Of a stretch of DNA of 64,000 nt, positions 45,590 through 57,110 are shown in pieces. The position numbers and the translations under genes were made by a program. The first letter of the stretch is position 1; each line of letters begins with the position of its first letter. The notes under the pieces were generated by a model, which had not been told where the DNA came from, searched no databases, and saw nothing but the letters and a program-made list of their open reading frames with translations. Source of the DNA: Scleroderma bovista. Its lineage: Eukaryota; Basidiomycota; Agaricomycetes; Boletales; Sclerodermataceae. The stretch spans positions 1-64,000 of the forward strand of contig JAYMGJ010000772.1 of the NCBI GenBank assembly GCA_037178675.1, given 5' to 3'.

Positions 45590-45702
45590 GGAGAGTTAGA
45601 ACTCTGCTTGGATGTGGTCGCTGAGGTCATCAGCCCTGCAGCTTCTTTTCGGGGTTTTTCGCACAGGTTTTCAGGTGGGATTATGTTTCCGAACTGGCTC
45701 GT
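45590..45702. repeat. Right TIR of the PIF/Harbinger element
   Basis: It is the reverse complement of the left TIR and ends CCGAACTGGCTCGT at 45702. Confidence 0.85.
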
Positions 45703-46626
45703 ATGGTTTTCCAGTCCGCTTCAAGGGCTTCCGCGTGGATCTGGCAGTGTCATTCTACTGCAGAGGAGCTGCGCGAATAAGGCGGATATGTTGGCATACC
45801 AGGTGCCGGCCCCCGGGCGACCTGGGGCTTCTACAATCGTAGGTGATGGGCTTCTGTGGGCACTGAGTGCGCTCATCCTTCAAGTTGACCTATTCAGCAT
45901 AGGCCCGAGGTAGCACAGCTTGCTGCCAATATCTCAGCCATCTATAGGAGCTCAACATCAGCTTTACCCCGTATGCTGCATTCTTACTGTTTTGTTACTA
46001 GTATGGTACGTACTCACGACCACCCTCTGTTTCAGTTGTTCCACCAGTAAGGGTTCCCTGCGACGCACTTCTATGAGCAGTGACAGGGAGGAGTCAAGTT
46101 TGGTATTCGACCAGCGTACTCGACACTAACGGAGAAGTACTGAAATACACGCGATCGCGGATGTCCAAAAATGTTGTCACATTTCGGGGGGGGAGTGACC
46201 TTGTTAAAACATTTCCATGTACCACAACAGTGGCGAGTTACCCTCAACCAAGTTAGTATTTTTACAACATATGTCGTGGCAAGCGACGTTATCGACAAGC
46301 CAAGGTACAATTTATTCCAGGTCCCGCTCCATCTAAAAGTTGTAGGTATGTCGTTCTTTGTTACCTGGCTTGTTATGATACTGATGACGGGTGCCACCTT
46401 CCAGTTCACCGCACTCTTCCATGCCACTGGCTTTGATCTCCACACGGAACTAGTTTCGAGAATTTGGATTGCCAGGTATAGTATCCGATGTACGTCCCAT
46501 GTACAACAAGAGTATCACATTGGTATGTAGCACATTGTTTCGAATCACAAGTGGTGTCTCTTAGGAATCAGGCACCACCCTTACAATTTCCACAGCAGCG
46601 TGCAAAGCACCCTTGGACTTGGTCAT
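45703..46626. other. No recognisable gene
   Basis: About 0.9 kb of flank between the Harbinger element and the small secreted protein gene. Short frames exist but none has a recognisable domain or a coherent splice model. Confidence 0.4.
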
Positions 46627-46910
46627 TTAATACTGTTCCATCAACACCTCGGAGAATTCCTGAGACTGAAAGCGAACCCAGGTTCAAAAACTCCTCGCGA
46701 TGACTGAAGACACCGACTTACCTTGCAAACGCCATTCGAACAATTATGGTTGCAGCAGTATTTGCTGGTGACACAAGGTAAGCCATCCCTGCTGCACATC
46801 GGTTTGGTCTGTTCGATAATGATGATGGCAAGGGCTTCTGGGGAGAGGACGGCGCCAGCGGCGATAGTGATAAGAGGCGCGATCAAGAGCGAGAGGATGG
46901 CGAAACGCAT
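46627..46910 (-). CDS. Small secreted cysteine-rich protein with knottin-like spacing
   Basis: ATG at 46910. Exon 1 (46910-46722) and exon 2 (46659-46627), joined over a 62-nt GT-AG intron, give 73 residues. The first 20 residues (MRFAILSLLIAPLITIAAGA) form a clear signal peptide. The mature part has exactly six cysteines spaced C-x6-C-x5-CC-x3-C-x4-C, which is inhibitor-cystine-knot spacing. It is probably secreted. Such proteins in fungi can be effectors, antimicrobial peptides or structural small secreted proteins; nothing here decides between them. If the intron is retained the ORF continues to 46641 with a different tail. It is a single-copy host-type gene with no repeats around it. Confidence 0.65.
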
Positions 46911-48530
46911 GGCTGCTGAGTTCGGTGGGTGTCTTTGGAGGGATAGGCTTGCTTGGGATGGGCTGCTTTTGGCCCCTTTTATGGCGTCGGGTGGGTCGAT
47001 TCCCCGCATTGTTGAGCGTAAAGTTATGTCACCCACGAGGCAAGCCTTCCTATTAGAAGAAAGGTAGCATCCCAGGGTCAATCTGCGACAGTGGGGAACC
47101 GAGCAGGTCCTGTCACTTGTCAATCAGTTTCATTGTTGAGCGGGGAATCTCCTACCCGCATGACACGGACAAGTCGGCCTAAACGGATGCACATATGTAA
47201 GATGGCTGATGTGGCTGCATTAACCTCCAAAGCGCAATGTAAAAGGAACGGAACAACAACACCGAATGGCCAGGTTCAGACGGAGTCTGTGAACGCGAAT
47301 ATCGTGGGCAAGGCTTGGAGGACTCTTTGAGACTGAAAACCACATTACTTCCCCTAGCATTTGGATGTTGGTAGCTCACACTTGGATCATTGAGTACAAT
47401 CAAGGTGCCGAGCAATGGCTATGCTACTACTATCTGCAAGCTGTCAAGCCAAGTGATCGCTACCAGTATTATGGCGTCTCAGAAAACGTTCATGCGGTAA
47501 CAATGAGCAGATGCAATTTGAGCCAGCATGGCAGAGACTGGGCCATGTTGAATGGAGGCTAACATCCGTTAGGGGGGCGAACACAACATTCCGCCACCGG
47601 GTAGAATCTCATCTTGATGAATATCGATAGAAGAAGGGAGTTGCCGTGTATGATTCTCGGACAAATGTTCATCGTCAAAAAACATACTAATCGTTCGGAA
47701 TGAAGAGACCGAGAATCCACTGATGGGCCATACGAGACATAGTCTACTGTCAGATCAGTGATTCGGAACCATTTGTGCCTCCGTTCCTCCTAACTGCGTA
47801 TCTGAGACAATGCTGAGAACGATAACCTCACCAGTTCGTGTGGTGACGGAGCCCATGAAACTTGGCGCGTGATGGCTATAAGCTGCCTGTCCGCTCCACG
47901 ATCGACGGTGAATTGATTCCGTCGATGGTGATGATGATAGACAAAGGACGTGCAAGACAGTAAAAGGTCGATAGATGGGCCTAATCAGATTTGCGCAAGC
48001 TTGTACGTGCCGGTGCCAGCTGCAACAGACAAGAGGATAGTTGCGACTGTATACAGCATCGGGCACAACCTTGGGACTAAAATTTCATTGCGAACGTGAC
48101 GTTCTCAAGCCTCAAATATTACTCGTACATAGTAGCACTGGCGAAATCACACAAGTTTTACACTGCAAGCAGATCAATTGCTTGTCTAGAGACGCATAGG
48201 ACAATGTCATGGGGACTAAGGTAAGGTACTGCGCATTCAAGAAAATAGCGTCGGAAGGGTGATTTGAAGGCCGTTGAACATATAGGTGTGATGATGCATA
48301 CATGGGGGTTGGGGGATACGACAATGCTCCTCGCAAGTGGAGTGGGATGATAATGAAGACATAATGGTACACGGAGCATCGAAGCGAAAAGAAAAAAGGG
48401 ATGTCGAGAATCGTCTCTCGAAAAAACAGTGATGTCTCAGTAGAAATTGGCGCAAGGGTATCGAAAGCTGTAGAGTAGTGACAACGATAAAAAGAGGGAA
48501 AATCTGAGGAAACAACCAAATCAGCGTCGG
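46911..48530. other. Intergenic region, no recognisable gene
   Basis: It contains the promoter of the small secreted protein gene and the 3' flank of the bZIP gene. Only short unsupported frames are present. Confidence 0.4.
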
Positions 48531-50144
48531 TCATGGGTCAGGACCCATGTCGGGGACGGGGATCTGATGGCTGCAAAGCAATGCGAAGTAGGTCTGTGCT
48601 CGCCTCTTCCATTCCTCGCTTTCCTGCTTATATCGCTCGACACTCTCCTCCAACTCCCTCTGGTATTCGAGCTTGCGCTTCCGGCTACGTCGAGCAGCGA
48701 TGGTGTTTTGTCGCCGCTTGGCCTCGATCTGCTCCTGTTCGGACAACGAGGGACCCAAGTCGTCTCTAAGCTCATCCTCCTCGCCGCCAAACGCAGTTTG
48801 ACGTGAGCGCTTGCGGGCAAATGCGGCGGGGACCGACTTGCGCGAGGTGACAGACGGCGTGAGGTATTTTCGAGGTTGAGTTGGAGCATCGACAGGAACA
48901 AGGGCCTCTGGCACAATGTTCTTGCGTGTGCCAGTAGCAGCCGGCTTCCGCCGTGGAAGCGGTGAGTGGACGCTGTTTTCGAATGGCGAGGACAATGGGG
49001 AGTCGAGGAAGGGAGTAGTGGGAGATATCTTGTACATGCCCTCAAATTCAGCCTGCGACGGCAGGGGTGGTTCGGGCTTCGGTTGTTCATAAATAGCGTG
49101 ATCGTCGAAGAACAGTGGGGGAAATTCTCCAAACGAATCACCGGCATAGTCATCTAGCAACGGACTTGTCAAAATCTCGGCGCTCATGTCAGCGGAGCCG
49201 AACGCAGGTGTTGTGAGCAAGTCGTCGTCAGGAGAGTCTAGTAGTGGCGACGTCAGGTACTCATTCAGGTCATTTGAGGCCTGAAGGTCTGGCGTGGCTA
49301 TAAATCCCATGATCAGCCACCACCTCAACAGCGCCTGGTTTGCCGATGACTCACCCTTCAGCACGTCCATAAGTGACTGGATAGCCTCCGCATCCGTCAC
49401 GTCAACAGGAGGCGCCGTGTCCTCAGGGACACCAGGCGCGCGTTCTTCACCAGGCTTCTGAGACAGCATGGTTAAATAACTTGAGCAAAGATCGGCGAAA
49501 TCAGGTGCGGACAAAAGGTTGTCGACGGGTTGTGTTGGCACTATCGGGTGATGTTCCGGTTGTGTCCGTGGCGTAGTACGAGGTGCACGAGGTAAGAACT
49601 GGGGTATCCCATAATGGGCAGCGAGATCAGAAATGTTGTTAAAGACCTTGTTAGAAGACGTCCTAGGACGTATAGATGATCGATTTATCGCAGCATTGCG
49701 AGAAGACGAGCTTGAAAGTTGGAAACTTTCAAGGGAACCAAAAGGCGAGGAAGATAGACCGGAGTAAGGCGATGAACCAGAGTGACTCGAGGAGGACGGG
49801 TCGCTTAACAGGTCCTGGCGGGGCACGACATTTTCGTGGAGGTAAGAATAACTTTGATGAGAAATTGCTGAGTGGGGAGGCGTGTTAAATAGGGGTCTGG
49901 TACCAGGCGACAACGTTGGTAGCCTGGGAGGTCTGGAACCAAGCGACGATAGAGTCAGTTCTGGTTTTACATCAAGGCTGCTATCGGGTGTGCCCAGGCG
50001 TGGCATGAGTTCAAAGGGACTCGGTGACAACTGGTTCTGCCACGACCCGGAGAGGGGCTCCGATGTTCGTGAGTGCCTTGACGGCGACGGACGAGACAAA
50101 TCGGGCGTCTCCGAGGTCGATGCATGGTCGTATTGAGATGCCAT
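48531..50144 (-). CDS. GCN4/CPC1-type bZIP transcription factor
   Basis: The chosen start is the ATG at 50144 (MASQYDHASTSETPDL); the frame is open 44 codons further but without another ATG. Intronless, 537 residues. The body is Ser/Pro-rich with acidic segments (LTSPLLDSPDDDLLTTPAF, FDDHAIYEQ) that look like activation regions. The C-terminus is a bZIP: basic region RRQNTIAARRSRKRK followed by a short zipper (LEYQRELEESVERYKQ). The N-x2-A-A-x2-S-R signature and its C-terminal position match Gcn4/Cpc1, the activator of amino-acid biosynthesis genes under starvation. A consensus Gcn4-type site and a short uORF lie upstream, consistent with the autoregulation and translational control known in that family. 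Orthology is inferred from motif and layout. Confidence 0.8.
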   Translation of the reverse strand: MASQYDHASTSETPDLSRPSPSRHSRTSEPLSGSWQNQLSPSPFELMPRLGTPDSSLDVKPELTLSSLGSRPPRLPTLSPGTRPLFNTPPHSAISHQSYSYLHENVVPRQDLLSDPSSSSHSGSSPYSGLSSSPFGSLESFQLSSSSSRNAAINRSSIRPRTSSNKVFNNISDLAAHYGIPQFLPRAPRTTPRTQPEHHPIVPTQPVDNLLSAPDFADLCSSYLTMLSQKPGEERAPGVPEDTAPPVDVTDAEAIQSLMDVLKGESSANQALLRWWLIMGFIATPDLQASNDLNEYLTSPLLDSPDDDLLTTPAFGSADMSAEILTSPLLDDYAGDSFGEFPPLFFDDHAIYEQPKPEPPLPSQAEFEGMYKISPTTPFLDSPLSSPFENSVHSPLPRRKPAATGTRKNIVPEALVPVDAPTQPRKYLTPSVTSRKSVPAAFARKRSRQTAFGGEEDELRDDLGPSLSEQEQIEAKRRQNTIAARRSRKRKLEYQRELEESVERYKQESEEWKRRAQTYFALLCSHQIPVPDMGPDP

Positions 50145-50287
50145 CACGATTAGCACACGCCACGCAATAGATTTTTTTTTTCGGATTTCAGTCGATGTGA
50201 CAGAAATCGAGTCAAGAGGAATAGGTGTGGATGCGCAGCGGCGGAGCCGGGCAGACAGAGCACACGCGGGACACAATGAAACGGAAG

Positions 50288-50294
50288 TGAGTCA
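50288..50294. promoter_or_regulatory. Gcn4/AP-1-type element TGAGTCA upstream of the bZIP gene
   Basis: TGAGTCA is the reverse complement of the Gcn4 consensus TGACTCA and lies 144 bp upstream of the ATG. A partial site, TGACTC, is near 50,407. It suggests autoregulation, but its position relative to the transcription start is unknown. Confidence 0.45.
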
Positions 50295-50467
50295 CTCACG
50301 GGAAGCTTTTGTAGCTGTGGGTGCGCCTCAGATGCAGTGTCTGTTACTGCTCTAAGGTGTCTTGTGTGGTGGTGGTCTGAGGGAGAGATGAGGAGTCGCT
50401 GGGAAGTGACTCGACGCCGCTTTTATGGCGGGCCGACACTGCTTTTCAGTCGGAGAAAGAAAAAAAA

Positions 50468-50491
50468 TTACAAGGCACAGCACAGCCACAT
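50468..50491 (-). promoter_or_regulatory. Candidate uORF (7 codons plus stop) upstream of the bZIP gene
   Basis: An ATG at 50491 opens MWLCCAL and then stops. No ATG lies between it and the bZIP start at 50144. A longer overlapping frame also begins at 50591. It is relevant only if transcription starts upstream of 50,491. Confidence 0.35.
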
Positions 50492-51515
50492 ATGCGGATA
50501 CTTTGTCTTGGTCATCGAGTTCTGGGTGCTTTTTTGGAATGGCGGTGACTTGCTGTGGGCAGAGACGTGCCTTGTCCCCGCTGTGCCGCATTCCATGCGC
50601 AGTATGCAAAGCCAGGGCCCCCCTTCGCAGTCAGTCTCGTGCATTCCATAGGCTGGGACGCGTCAGTCTGCGGCGTGCGCATACGTGGAAGAGCGGCCCT
50701 GTGAACTCAAACTTAGCCCGGTGTTCAGAACTGGACCCGGTATTGCCCACGTCAGCCAGCCGAGCCGGAGAATGTGACTCGTAGCAATTCTCTCGGGTAC
50801 AGCGTGCCAATTGCCGTCGTCTTGGATTCTGGAACTGTTGAAACAAGTTGGAACCTTCGAGTACCCTTAATGGATCGGTCTGATATACAGGCCGACCTTG
50901 TAGTTGTCCGATCAAGCTCTCGGACACTACCCAAGTTCCCGACGGCCTCTCCGAATCGGAGCACTGCCTTGCTTCACTCGCCCTCCCACCCATTGCTTAG
51001 TGATTTTCGCCCCTGGCATGGCTCACAGTCAGGGGCTGTGGATTACAGAGCCTCCGGTTGCAACCTATCGTACTGTGAGCTCGGCCGCTGATCTCATGTG
51101 TCCTGTTCACTTAATCTGAGGCTGCGTGTAATATTCACTGGACAGAGCCTCATACCGTTTGCACGATAACAGCAACGGTAAGAGCATGGATTCCACTCAT
51201 AATCTAGATAAGAACCTACACTTCTGGCTAGACTGACTGGATTCCTGTACTGCTTCAACCAGAATAGCACCCTCGTTGCTAGCAGCACCCGGGCATTGCC
51301 GACAGTAGTTTCCATCGGGCTTAAGTATCATTGACAGGCCTCGGAACATTTACATGAGAATAACATGCCATGGTCGCGGGCCGTTGCACCGGCCCGTTCT
51401 ATTCATGCAGTTACCCGGTGCCAAAAAAAGGGGAACATATAAGAACTCCTCCAGTTGATCTTTCCCCCTTATCCATCATCATCTACCATCGCATCGCTTC
51501 CAAGCGTCATTCAAC

Positions 51516-52194
51516 ATGACCCACTACGACGAGCACACAGAAGCATACAACCAGGTGGGTGGTTCACCAAGACCAAAACACCATCACCTATTTATCGCGG
51601 GATCGCCTGTTGGTCCCATCAACAACGACGATATAGTATGAGAACACTCCTCACAAAGCTAAGCTCTCCCATCAAGTGATCGGCGGCGCTGCTGCCTACG
51701 AGGTGAGTAATTCGACAGATAGGAAGCATCTGTAGAAACCGATCACTGCTTGATGCATACAGGCCATGAAGGCTTACAACGACCATGTTGAGAAGCACGG
51801 TCAGCCCGCTAGCCATGCCAAAGCCAAGGAAATCATGTATGTTCCCATGTTCGTTTCTTTACCCCCTACTCACATATGACGCTATGCGGTTAGGGCTGGA
51901 CTTGCTGGAGCTTTGGTCACTCGCATGGTGGAGACCAAAGGCGTGAGTATAATTTACCTTGCCATTCACCCGGGCTCTATCATCATCATCGGAGTGGATC
52001 GGACTGACGATGGCTTGTCGATAAAATAGGCCGATGCATGGGATGCACACAAGGCAAACCAAGCCAGGGACCATGGTAAGTTGCATACTCTCTTTTTGGC
52101 AGAAAATGAAATTGAACCTGATGTCGCTGACACGTTTGTCCGATCAGCTGTCGAAGAAAGCCAACGCTATGTCAACCGTGCATACGGGAACTGA
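51516..52194 (+). CDS. CipC-like small conserved fungal protein (DUF3759 family)
   Basis: Six short exons join in phase to 106 residues. They begin MTHYDEHTEAYNQ, YENTPHKAKLSHQVIGGAAA, and continue AMKAYNDHVEKHGQP, AGLAGALVTRMVETKG and DAWDAHKANQARDHA. The sequence matches the CipC-like family, named after a concanamycin-induced protein of Aspergillus and often stress-induced, of unknown biochemical role. A TATA-like CATATAAG lies about 80 bp upstream. Introns are 45-80 nt with GT-AG borders. It is divergent from the bZIP gene, 1.37 kb apart. Confidence 0.8.
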
Positions 52195-52705
52195 TTGAAA
52201 TCCATGAATAGATGTTGGTTATGTCGGTATTTGTAACAATAGTGTTTGTGGGTGTATTGATGTAAACATACCTGAAATGTGATGCGGTTGGAATCAGTTT
52301 ATCGATTGAACGTGCGATGAACATGTTCAGGGGTAAATTTGAATTGGTCCAAAGGCTTCTCACAACTCAGCCTGCGAAATGACAGCGGCGAAACTGGGAG
52401 TTTGACCTTGGCAGAACAGCAGTGTACAATGTCCGTAGCTGTACACGGGCGAGAGTTTTTCTGAGACTCAGGCCGAGAAGAGACTGATTCCGTCGTACCT
52501 TGTTCAGGTATACTGCCTTGCCTTGAACTACTGCATCTATGTAGACATCATGTTCAGTGGGTGATGAAAAAAAAAGCAAAGCAACAATACAAAGTAATCC
52601 AACACATCGCCTATTTGATGTGATGGCATTTGATAGAACAATACTAGTCACGAATGTCAAGTGAATAATAACACAATACTCAAAATACATGCCATGTGGC
52701 CCATA
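52195..52705. other. 3' flanks of the CipC-like and KIN17 genes
   Basis: The two genes are convergent here. No further gene is supported. Confidence 0.5.
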
Positions 52706-53748
52706 CTATGCTGTTACACTCTCCCGGTCCATTCGTCGTCTCTTCCGCTCCTGGTCCTCTAGAATGAGACGCTCGGCTGCAGATAACGAGGGCGCCGACC
52801 GCTTCTTCTCTGTCTGACTAGGGCCCTCGGCAGGTTTGCTAGGCCCTGAGGACTTGAGAGGGTTCGGTCGCTTCAGTGGGTTCGCCTTGAGTGGATTAAC
52901 ACCGGGTTTGACCCCGCCAAGTTTAAATCCTCCCCCTGAAGCAGTTGGTGCACTCGTCGGCTGCCCCGACGTCGATGGTTTAGGTGCAAGAGAAAGAACA
53001 ACTTTCTCTGCCCCCTCGTCCCTCTTCAACCCGAGTTCCTCTTCAGGCGGACTCTCCGATCTCGACCCCTGTGCCTCTACCTGCTCCTTTGCCCTTTCGA
53101 TCTGTTCTGCAATCAAGATTCGCTCACGCTGCTCGTCGGACATGGTCGCCCGTTCTTTCTTGAGCGTGGCTTCTTGCTTGGCAAGCGCTTTGGGCGAATT
53201 ATCTATCCATGCTACCCACCAACCTTGATCTGTCTCGTCTACGTGAGCGATTCCACAACGACCGAGATGTTTGACGAATTCAGTGAGCGTCACCCAGCGC
53301 GTTGCATTCATGTGGACGTGCTCCTTGTGCTGGATGACCTCCTGATATACTCTGTTCGCAAAGACTCTCTTCGTTCCAAACCTGCCGGATCAACCGTATC
53401 CGTGAATTAAAGACACACTGTGCGAGCGGACGACGGGGGCACTCACCGCCTAGACAGCAGCTGTACAAAGTCGTGTTGGAACATCGAGGAAAAGTCTGAG
53501 ATGTGTCTGCCAGCATGCTCGCCGACGACGAGCATTTGGCGGAGATGCGCCTCTGATTGGGCGTGACATTTGAATCCATTCTCGTCTCTGCACTGTTTCT
53601 CGCAGACTTGGCAGTACCACCGCAGGCGTTGCAAGCCTTTGGATTTCATCTTGTTTGCCAAGTACTTTGGCGTTCCAACTGTGTACATGTGTCAGTATAA
53701 GTATAGAATCATCGTAGGGTTGATTCGTTTGCCTTCTGCGCGGGGCAT
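52706..53748 (-). CDS. KIN17-like DNA/RNA-binding protein
   Basis: Exons 53748-53733, 53678-53447 and 53381-52706 give 307 residues starting MPRAEVGTPKYLANKMKSKG. The zinc finger (CQVCEKQCRDENGFKCHAQSEAH), then the winged-helix region (NATRWVTLTEFVKHLGRCG), then DETDQGWWVAWIDNSP are all hallmarks of KIN17, a conserved nuclear protein linked to DNA replication, repair and mRNA processing. The C-terminal half is Lys/Pro-rich and ends in an ERKRRRMDRE nuclear-localisation-like stretch; the C-terminal KOW/SH3-like tail of animal KIN17 is not evident. Intron 1 has a GC donor (GCAAAC), supported because only that junction restores the conserved N-terminus. The ATG is 100 bp from the insertion site of the 8-kb transposon. 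Confidence 0.88.
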
Positions 53749-53853
53749 GCTGGGCTATTCGTTGATTTTTCTCTTTGGACGGTTTGGCTAGGATCTTGGT
53801 GGTAGTCAGTCAAGTGATGTACATGTCACACGTCACATCACATCAAGGACGAG

Positions 53854-54206
53854 TATGGAAAGCCGGACACTCGCGCTCCGGAATTCTGTCGGCCGAACGG
53901 CGGCTCGCAGTTGTGCGGCGTGTAAACCCATTTTTGGACCGAAGTTTTTCAAAAGGACATCTGACACCTCGGTCGTACATCACGCCGTCGTACAGTAGGA
54001 CGTCACGCCCGTCGTACAGTAGAAAGTCACGTCGTCCGTACATCACACCGTCGTACTGTAGGATGTCACGCTGTCGTACAGTAGAAAATCACGTCGTCTG
54101 TAAATCACACCGTCGTACAGTAGGATGTCACGCCGTTGTTCAGTTGAAAGTCACGTCATTCGTACATCACACCGTCATACAGTAGGACGTCATTACATCA
54201 CGCCGT
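53854..54206. repeat. Left 353-bp TIR with subterminal repeats
   Basis: It starts TATGGAAAGCCGG. From about 53,970 it consists of variants of CGTCGTACAGTAGGACGTCA with short spacers, and more copies continue to about 54,260. Arrays of this kind near transposon ends often bind the transposase (inference). Confidence 0.9.
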
Positions 54207-54346
54207 TGTGCAGTTGAAAGTCAGATCGTCTGTACATCACACCGTCGTACAGTAGGGCGTTGTCATACCATATCATAGGTTCACATTGCCAGTAAGGACT
54301 TCACACACAAATATGTAGTACACATCGAGAGTAGTCCACATGCGCC

Positions 54347-56167
54347 TCAAGACCAGTCATCTAACTCTTCATCCCCTTCATCATCAGAAAAATCAGAAAT
54401 GACAATGTCTGGCCCGCCCTCAATAATGTCGGGTTCGTCTTCGGCGTCCAACTCGTTCAGGCGTTGCACATGGTCAGCATCTGGAACATAAGTCTCATCC
54501 TTTGTTAAGTCAGCACTGAACTTACCAAGACCGAGCCCTCCCCCAACTCCACCCATGTAATAGTGGTCACCCTCTTCGTTGAACGGAAGATCACATTGGC
54601 CGTCGAGTAATGGGAGTGATCCGGCTGATTCAGCTTGTTCAATTGTCGCGTATGTAGGGAGGGGAGGTAACCTAGCAGCGTGGTCCTGAACTAAATGAAG
54701 GAGGTCAAGGTAGACGGCCCAAACCGTCCGACGAGTGACAGCTGGACGTCCCAGCTCATTGTAACACTCCTCCAGATACACATTCAAAGGACCTGGCACC
54801 AAGTCGAATACAGCATGGTCTGGGTCAATGTATAGCTGGCGGACATGCGCCGTGGCAGCTTTGTCGACCATAATCTATTGTCTCATCAGAAAATGACCGC
54901 ATTTGTGAGTTCCAACTAACCTTCAATTGTAACGCACCATAGTCTTGGGGAGTGTCAAAAATTAGTTCGGCTATGCCATGGGGCAGAACCTCCATGCAAC
55001 GTTAGTCAACTTGCTAGTAGGTTACGAAGAAACATACCTTATTACGGTCACGACGTTTCGCGGTGTGATTGACACGATCACGATAGCGATCCAGCTCGCA
55101 CTGGAGCCAAGGTATAAAAATCCATCGGAAAATCATGCTGGCAAGTTGACCTCATCAGCGTCTCGAAGGCATACAAGGTGTGGACTTACAGCTGCAAGAT
55201 ATTATTCATGTCATACCAACCACGCTGGACACCCTCTTCCAGTAGAGCTTCAAACCCAGGGGTGAATCGTCGGCGTAGCTGAGACCACATTATTTCAGGT
55301 TTGATGTTCTTCTTGGATCGCATCCATCGATGTTGCAGTGTCCCTGCTAGCGCCGGGTCATGCCATTGGCACAGCATCGTCTGAGCATTTGCAATACCAA
55401 AATTTTCGGTCCCAGGGTCGCTCTGGGACACGAGCGGAACGACTGGGAATGTAACTTGTCAGTAGATATTAACGAGGGACAACACGTACTTACAGCCGAG
55501 TTGATCTACCACGTCGAGATAATAAGACAGAATAAGCTGCGAGTGACGGTTGGAATGCCAGACACGGATCCAAAGGATCCTCCCAGAAAACGGCTCTATG
55601 CCTGTATGGAGGGCGAGGCCGAACCGAAGCCACTTGTCGTGCTGGTCGACGGCCCAGATATCGTTGACGCCGGCTGCCCAAAAACGGCGGCGCTGGAGCC
55701 GCCGTGCCTTGCGCTGGCGAATAAGATGTGGTTCATAAGTAGTAAAGTAGTCTCGTATGACGCTTCTGTACATGCAAGGTTAGGCCATCCACATAGTCCT
55801 GACCAATCGATATGCGTACTGACCGTGACACACACATATTCATCTCATGGAACAGAAGACTTATCATTTCACGAGCACCCGCGTTCGGGTACACAGCTCG
55901 CAATTCTTGCATGGCATCTTGGATCGACTCTGGAGTATGCCCTTGCTGACGGGTTCGAATCAAGCCCATCTGCTTGCGTATCTCGATAAACTTTGTGAGG
56001 CTATAGAAAAGATGATGGATCAGTTGCGATATATGCGACAATTTCATTAAGGCTAGTCACACGTACCCAATACCATACTGATTTGTATCAATATGTTTAC
56101 GAAGTTCTTCTACAATTCGTTTGTCAGTAAATCGTGCCTTCCATAAGCGCATGATGAGTGGTTTCAT
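54347..56167 (-). CDS. Integrase-like DDE transposase (rve-type core)
   Basis: Seven exons (56167-56067, 56000-55824, 55765-55494, 55442-55190, 55137-55038, 54989-54921, 54874-54347) join in phase to 499 residues with GT-AG introns. The N-terminal part has an HTH-like region (WKARFTDKRIVEELRKHI, RKQMGLIRTRQQGHTPESI). The core has DIWAVDQHDKW (first Asp), LVSQSDPGTENFG (second Asp) and, about 40 residues on, KKNIKPEIMW (candidate Glu). FRWIFIPWLQCELD and LYIDPDHAVFDLVPGP follow, with a strongly acidic tail. This is the retroviral-integrase-like family common in mushroom genomes. The first ATG used is the first clear one; a short upstream exon is possible. The intact frame contrasts with the decayed copy at 20436. 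Confidence 0.85.
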
Positions 56168-56279
56168 ATCCTCCAGAGGCGCTAGGAAAACGGGGGTTTG
56201 AGTCAACTAGCACGAGTGATCATGGAGATATCTTTACTAACGTGTGGGCTTGTTTTGATTAGGCATCGAAGGCAAGGGA

Positions 56280-56900
56280 CACAAGAAAAGTGGTACAAAA
56301 GCAAGGCCCATCCTGGGCTTATAACATGGATGCTAGTACGAAGGAGACGGCTGGTGATGCGGACACGGAGTCCAAATTTATTGACACCGAGTCGAGGCCA
56401 GTGACGAGACTGCGCTTCTCACCTCATGTTGAGGACATGAGGAGACCACGAAGTCCTGCGTCGCCTATTCTTGCCTTCCAACGTCCATCAAATCGCACTC
56501 AACCTCCACTTCCTACACAATCGCCGCTCTCTGGTAAGAAACAGTGGCTACCCTTTTGAAGTCGTGCGCGACTCACCAGCTAGATAGCATCCCAGGTCGT
56601 GCTGTCAGGCCATCTCTTCTTGGCCCAGACGTGTACTTCCTACGCAATCTCCGCTCTCTGGTAAGAAAAATGTCTACCCTTTTGAGGTTTTGTGCAACTC
56701 ACCAAGCATCTCTTGGCCCAGCGTGCAGACATATCTCCGCCCAATTTCATTTGATCCCGCCATGCGTCAGTCATCCATGGGCCATCCATGGGTAAGTAAG
56801 CCGCATGTTGAACTTCTCCCAGAAAGCTAATGTCACGTCCCGCCTATGATAGGCATTACTATTACTGCTTCTGCACTCCTCGCCTAATGATGGGCGGTCG
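56280..56900 (+). other. Possible short gene or untranslated exon, unresolved
   Basis: A plus-strand frame (GPSWAYNMDASTKETAGDAD, then RLRFSPHVEDMRRPRSP) is conserved in both copies of the transposon. It is followed by a diverged tandem duplication (CTCTCTGGTAAGAAA twice, about 125 bp apart). No splice model gives a convincing protein. It may be 5' sequence of the kinase gene. Confidence 0.3.
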
Positions 56901-57110
56901 ACGACAATGCACAACATTCAGATGCAGCCTTCAAGCCTCAGGGGAAGCGCGGGTTTGCTCGCACACGATGCAGAGGATCAAGGTATCAGTGTCTGCCAGA
57001 ACTTATTGATTGTTTGGGGACTCGTGACGGAGAAGTGTGCTGATGGTTTTAAAGGCCATCGGTCCCGCAGACATTTCATTGCCTGCCGTCATCCCAGGAT
57101 TATCTCCCTT

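Larger units (their letters stand above)
42193..45702 (-). mobile_element. PIF/Harbinger DNA transposon (3.5 kb) with TIRs of about 113 bp
   Basis: The left TIR (42193-42306) and right TIR (45590-45702) are inverted copies starting ACGAGCCAGTTCGG, with only a few differences. Inside are two convergent genes, a Myb/SANT protein on plus and a DDE transposase on minus, which is the standard two-gene PIF/Harbinger layout. A 3-bp target duplication is not clear; only TA is shared at the flanks. It sits directly upstream of the NACHT-WD40 gene. Confidence 0.88.

Noticed and set aside
42193..45702. A clean 3-bp TSD for the Harbinger element
   Set aside because: Only TA is shared at the outer edges; neighbouring bases differ, so no TSD is claimed.
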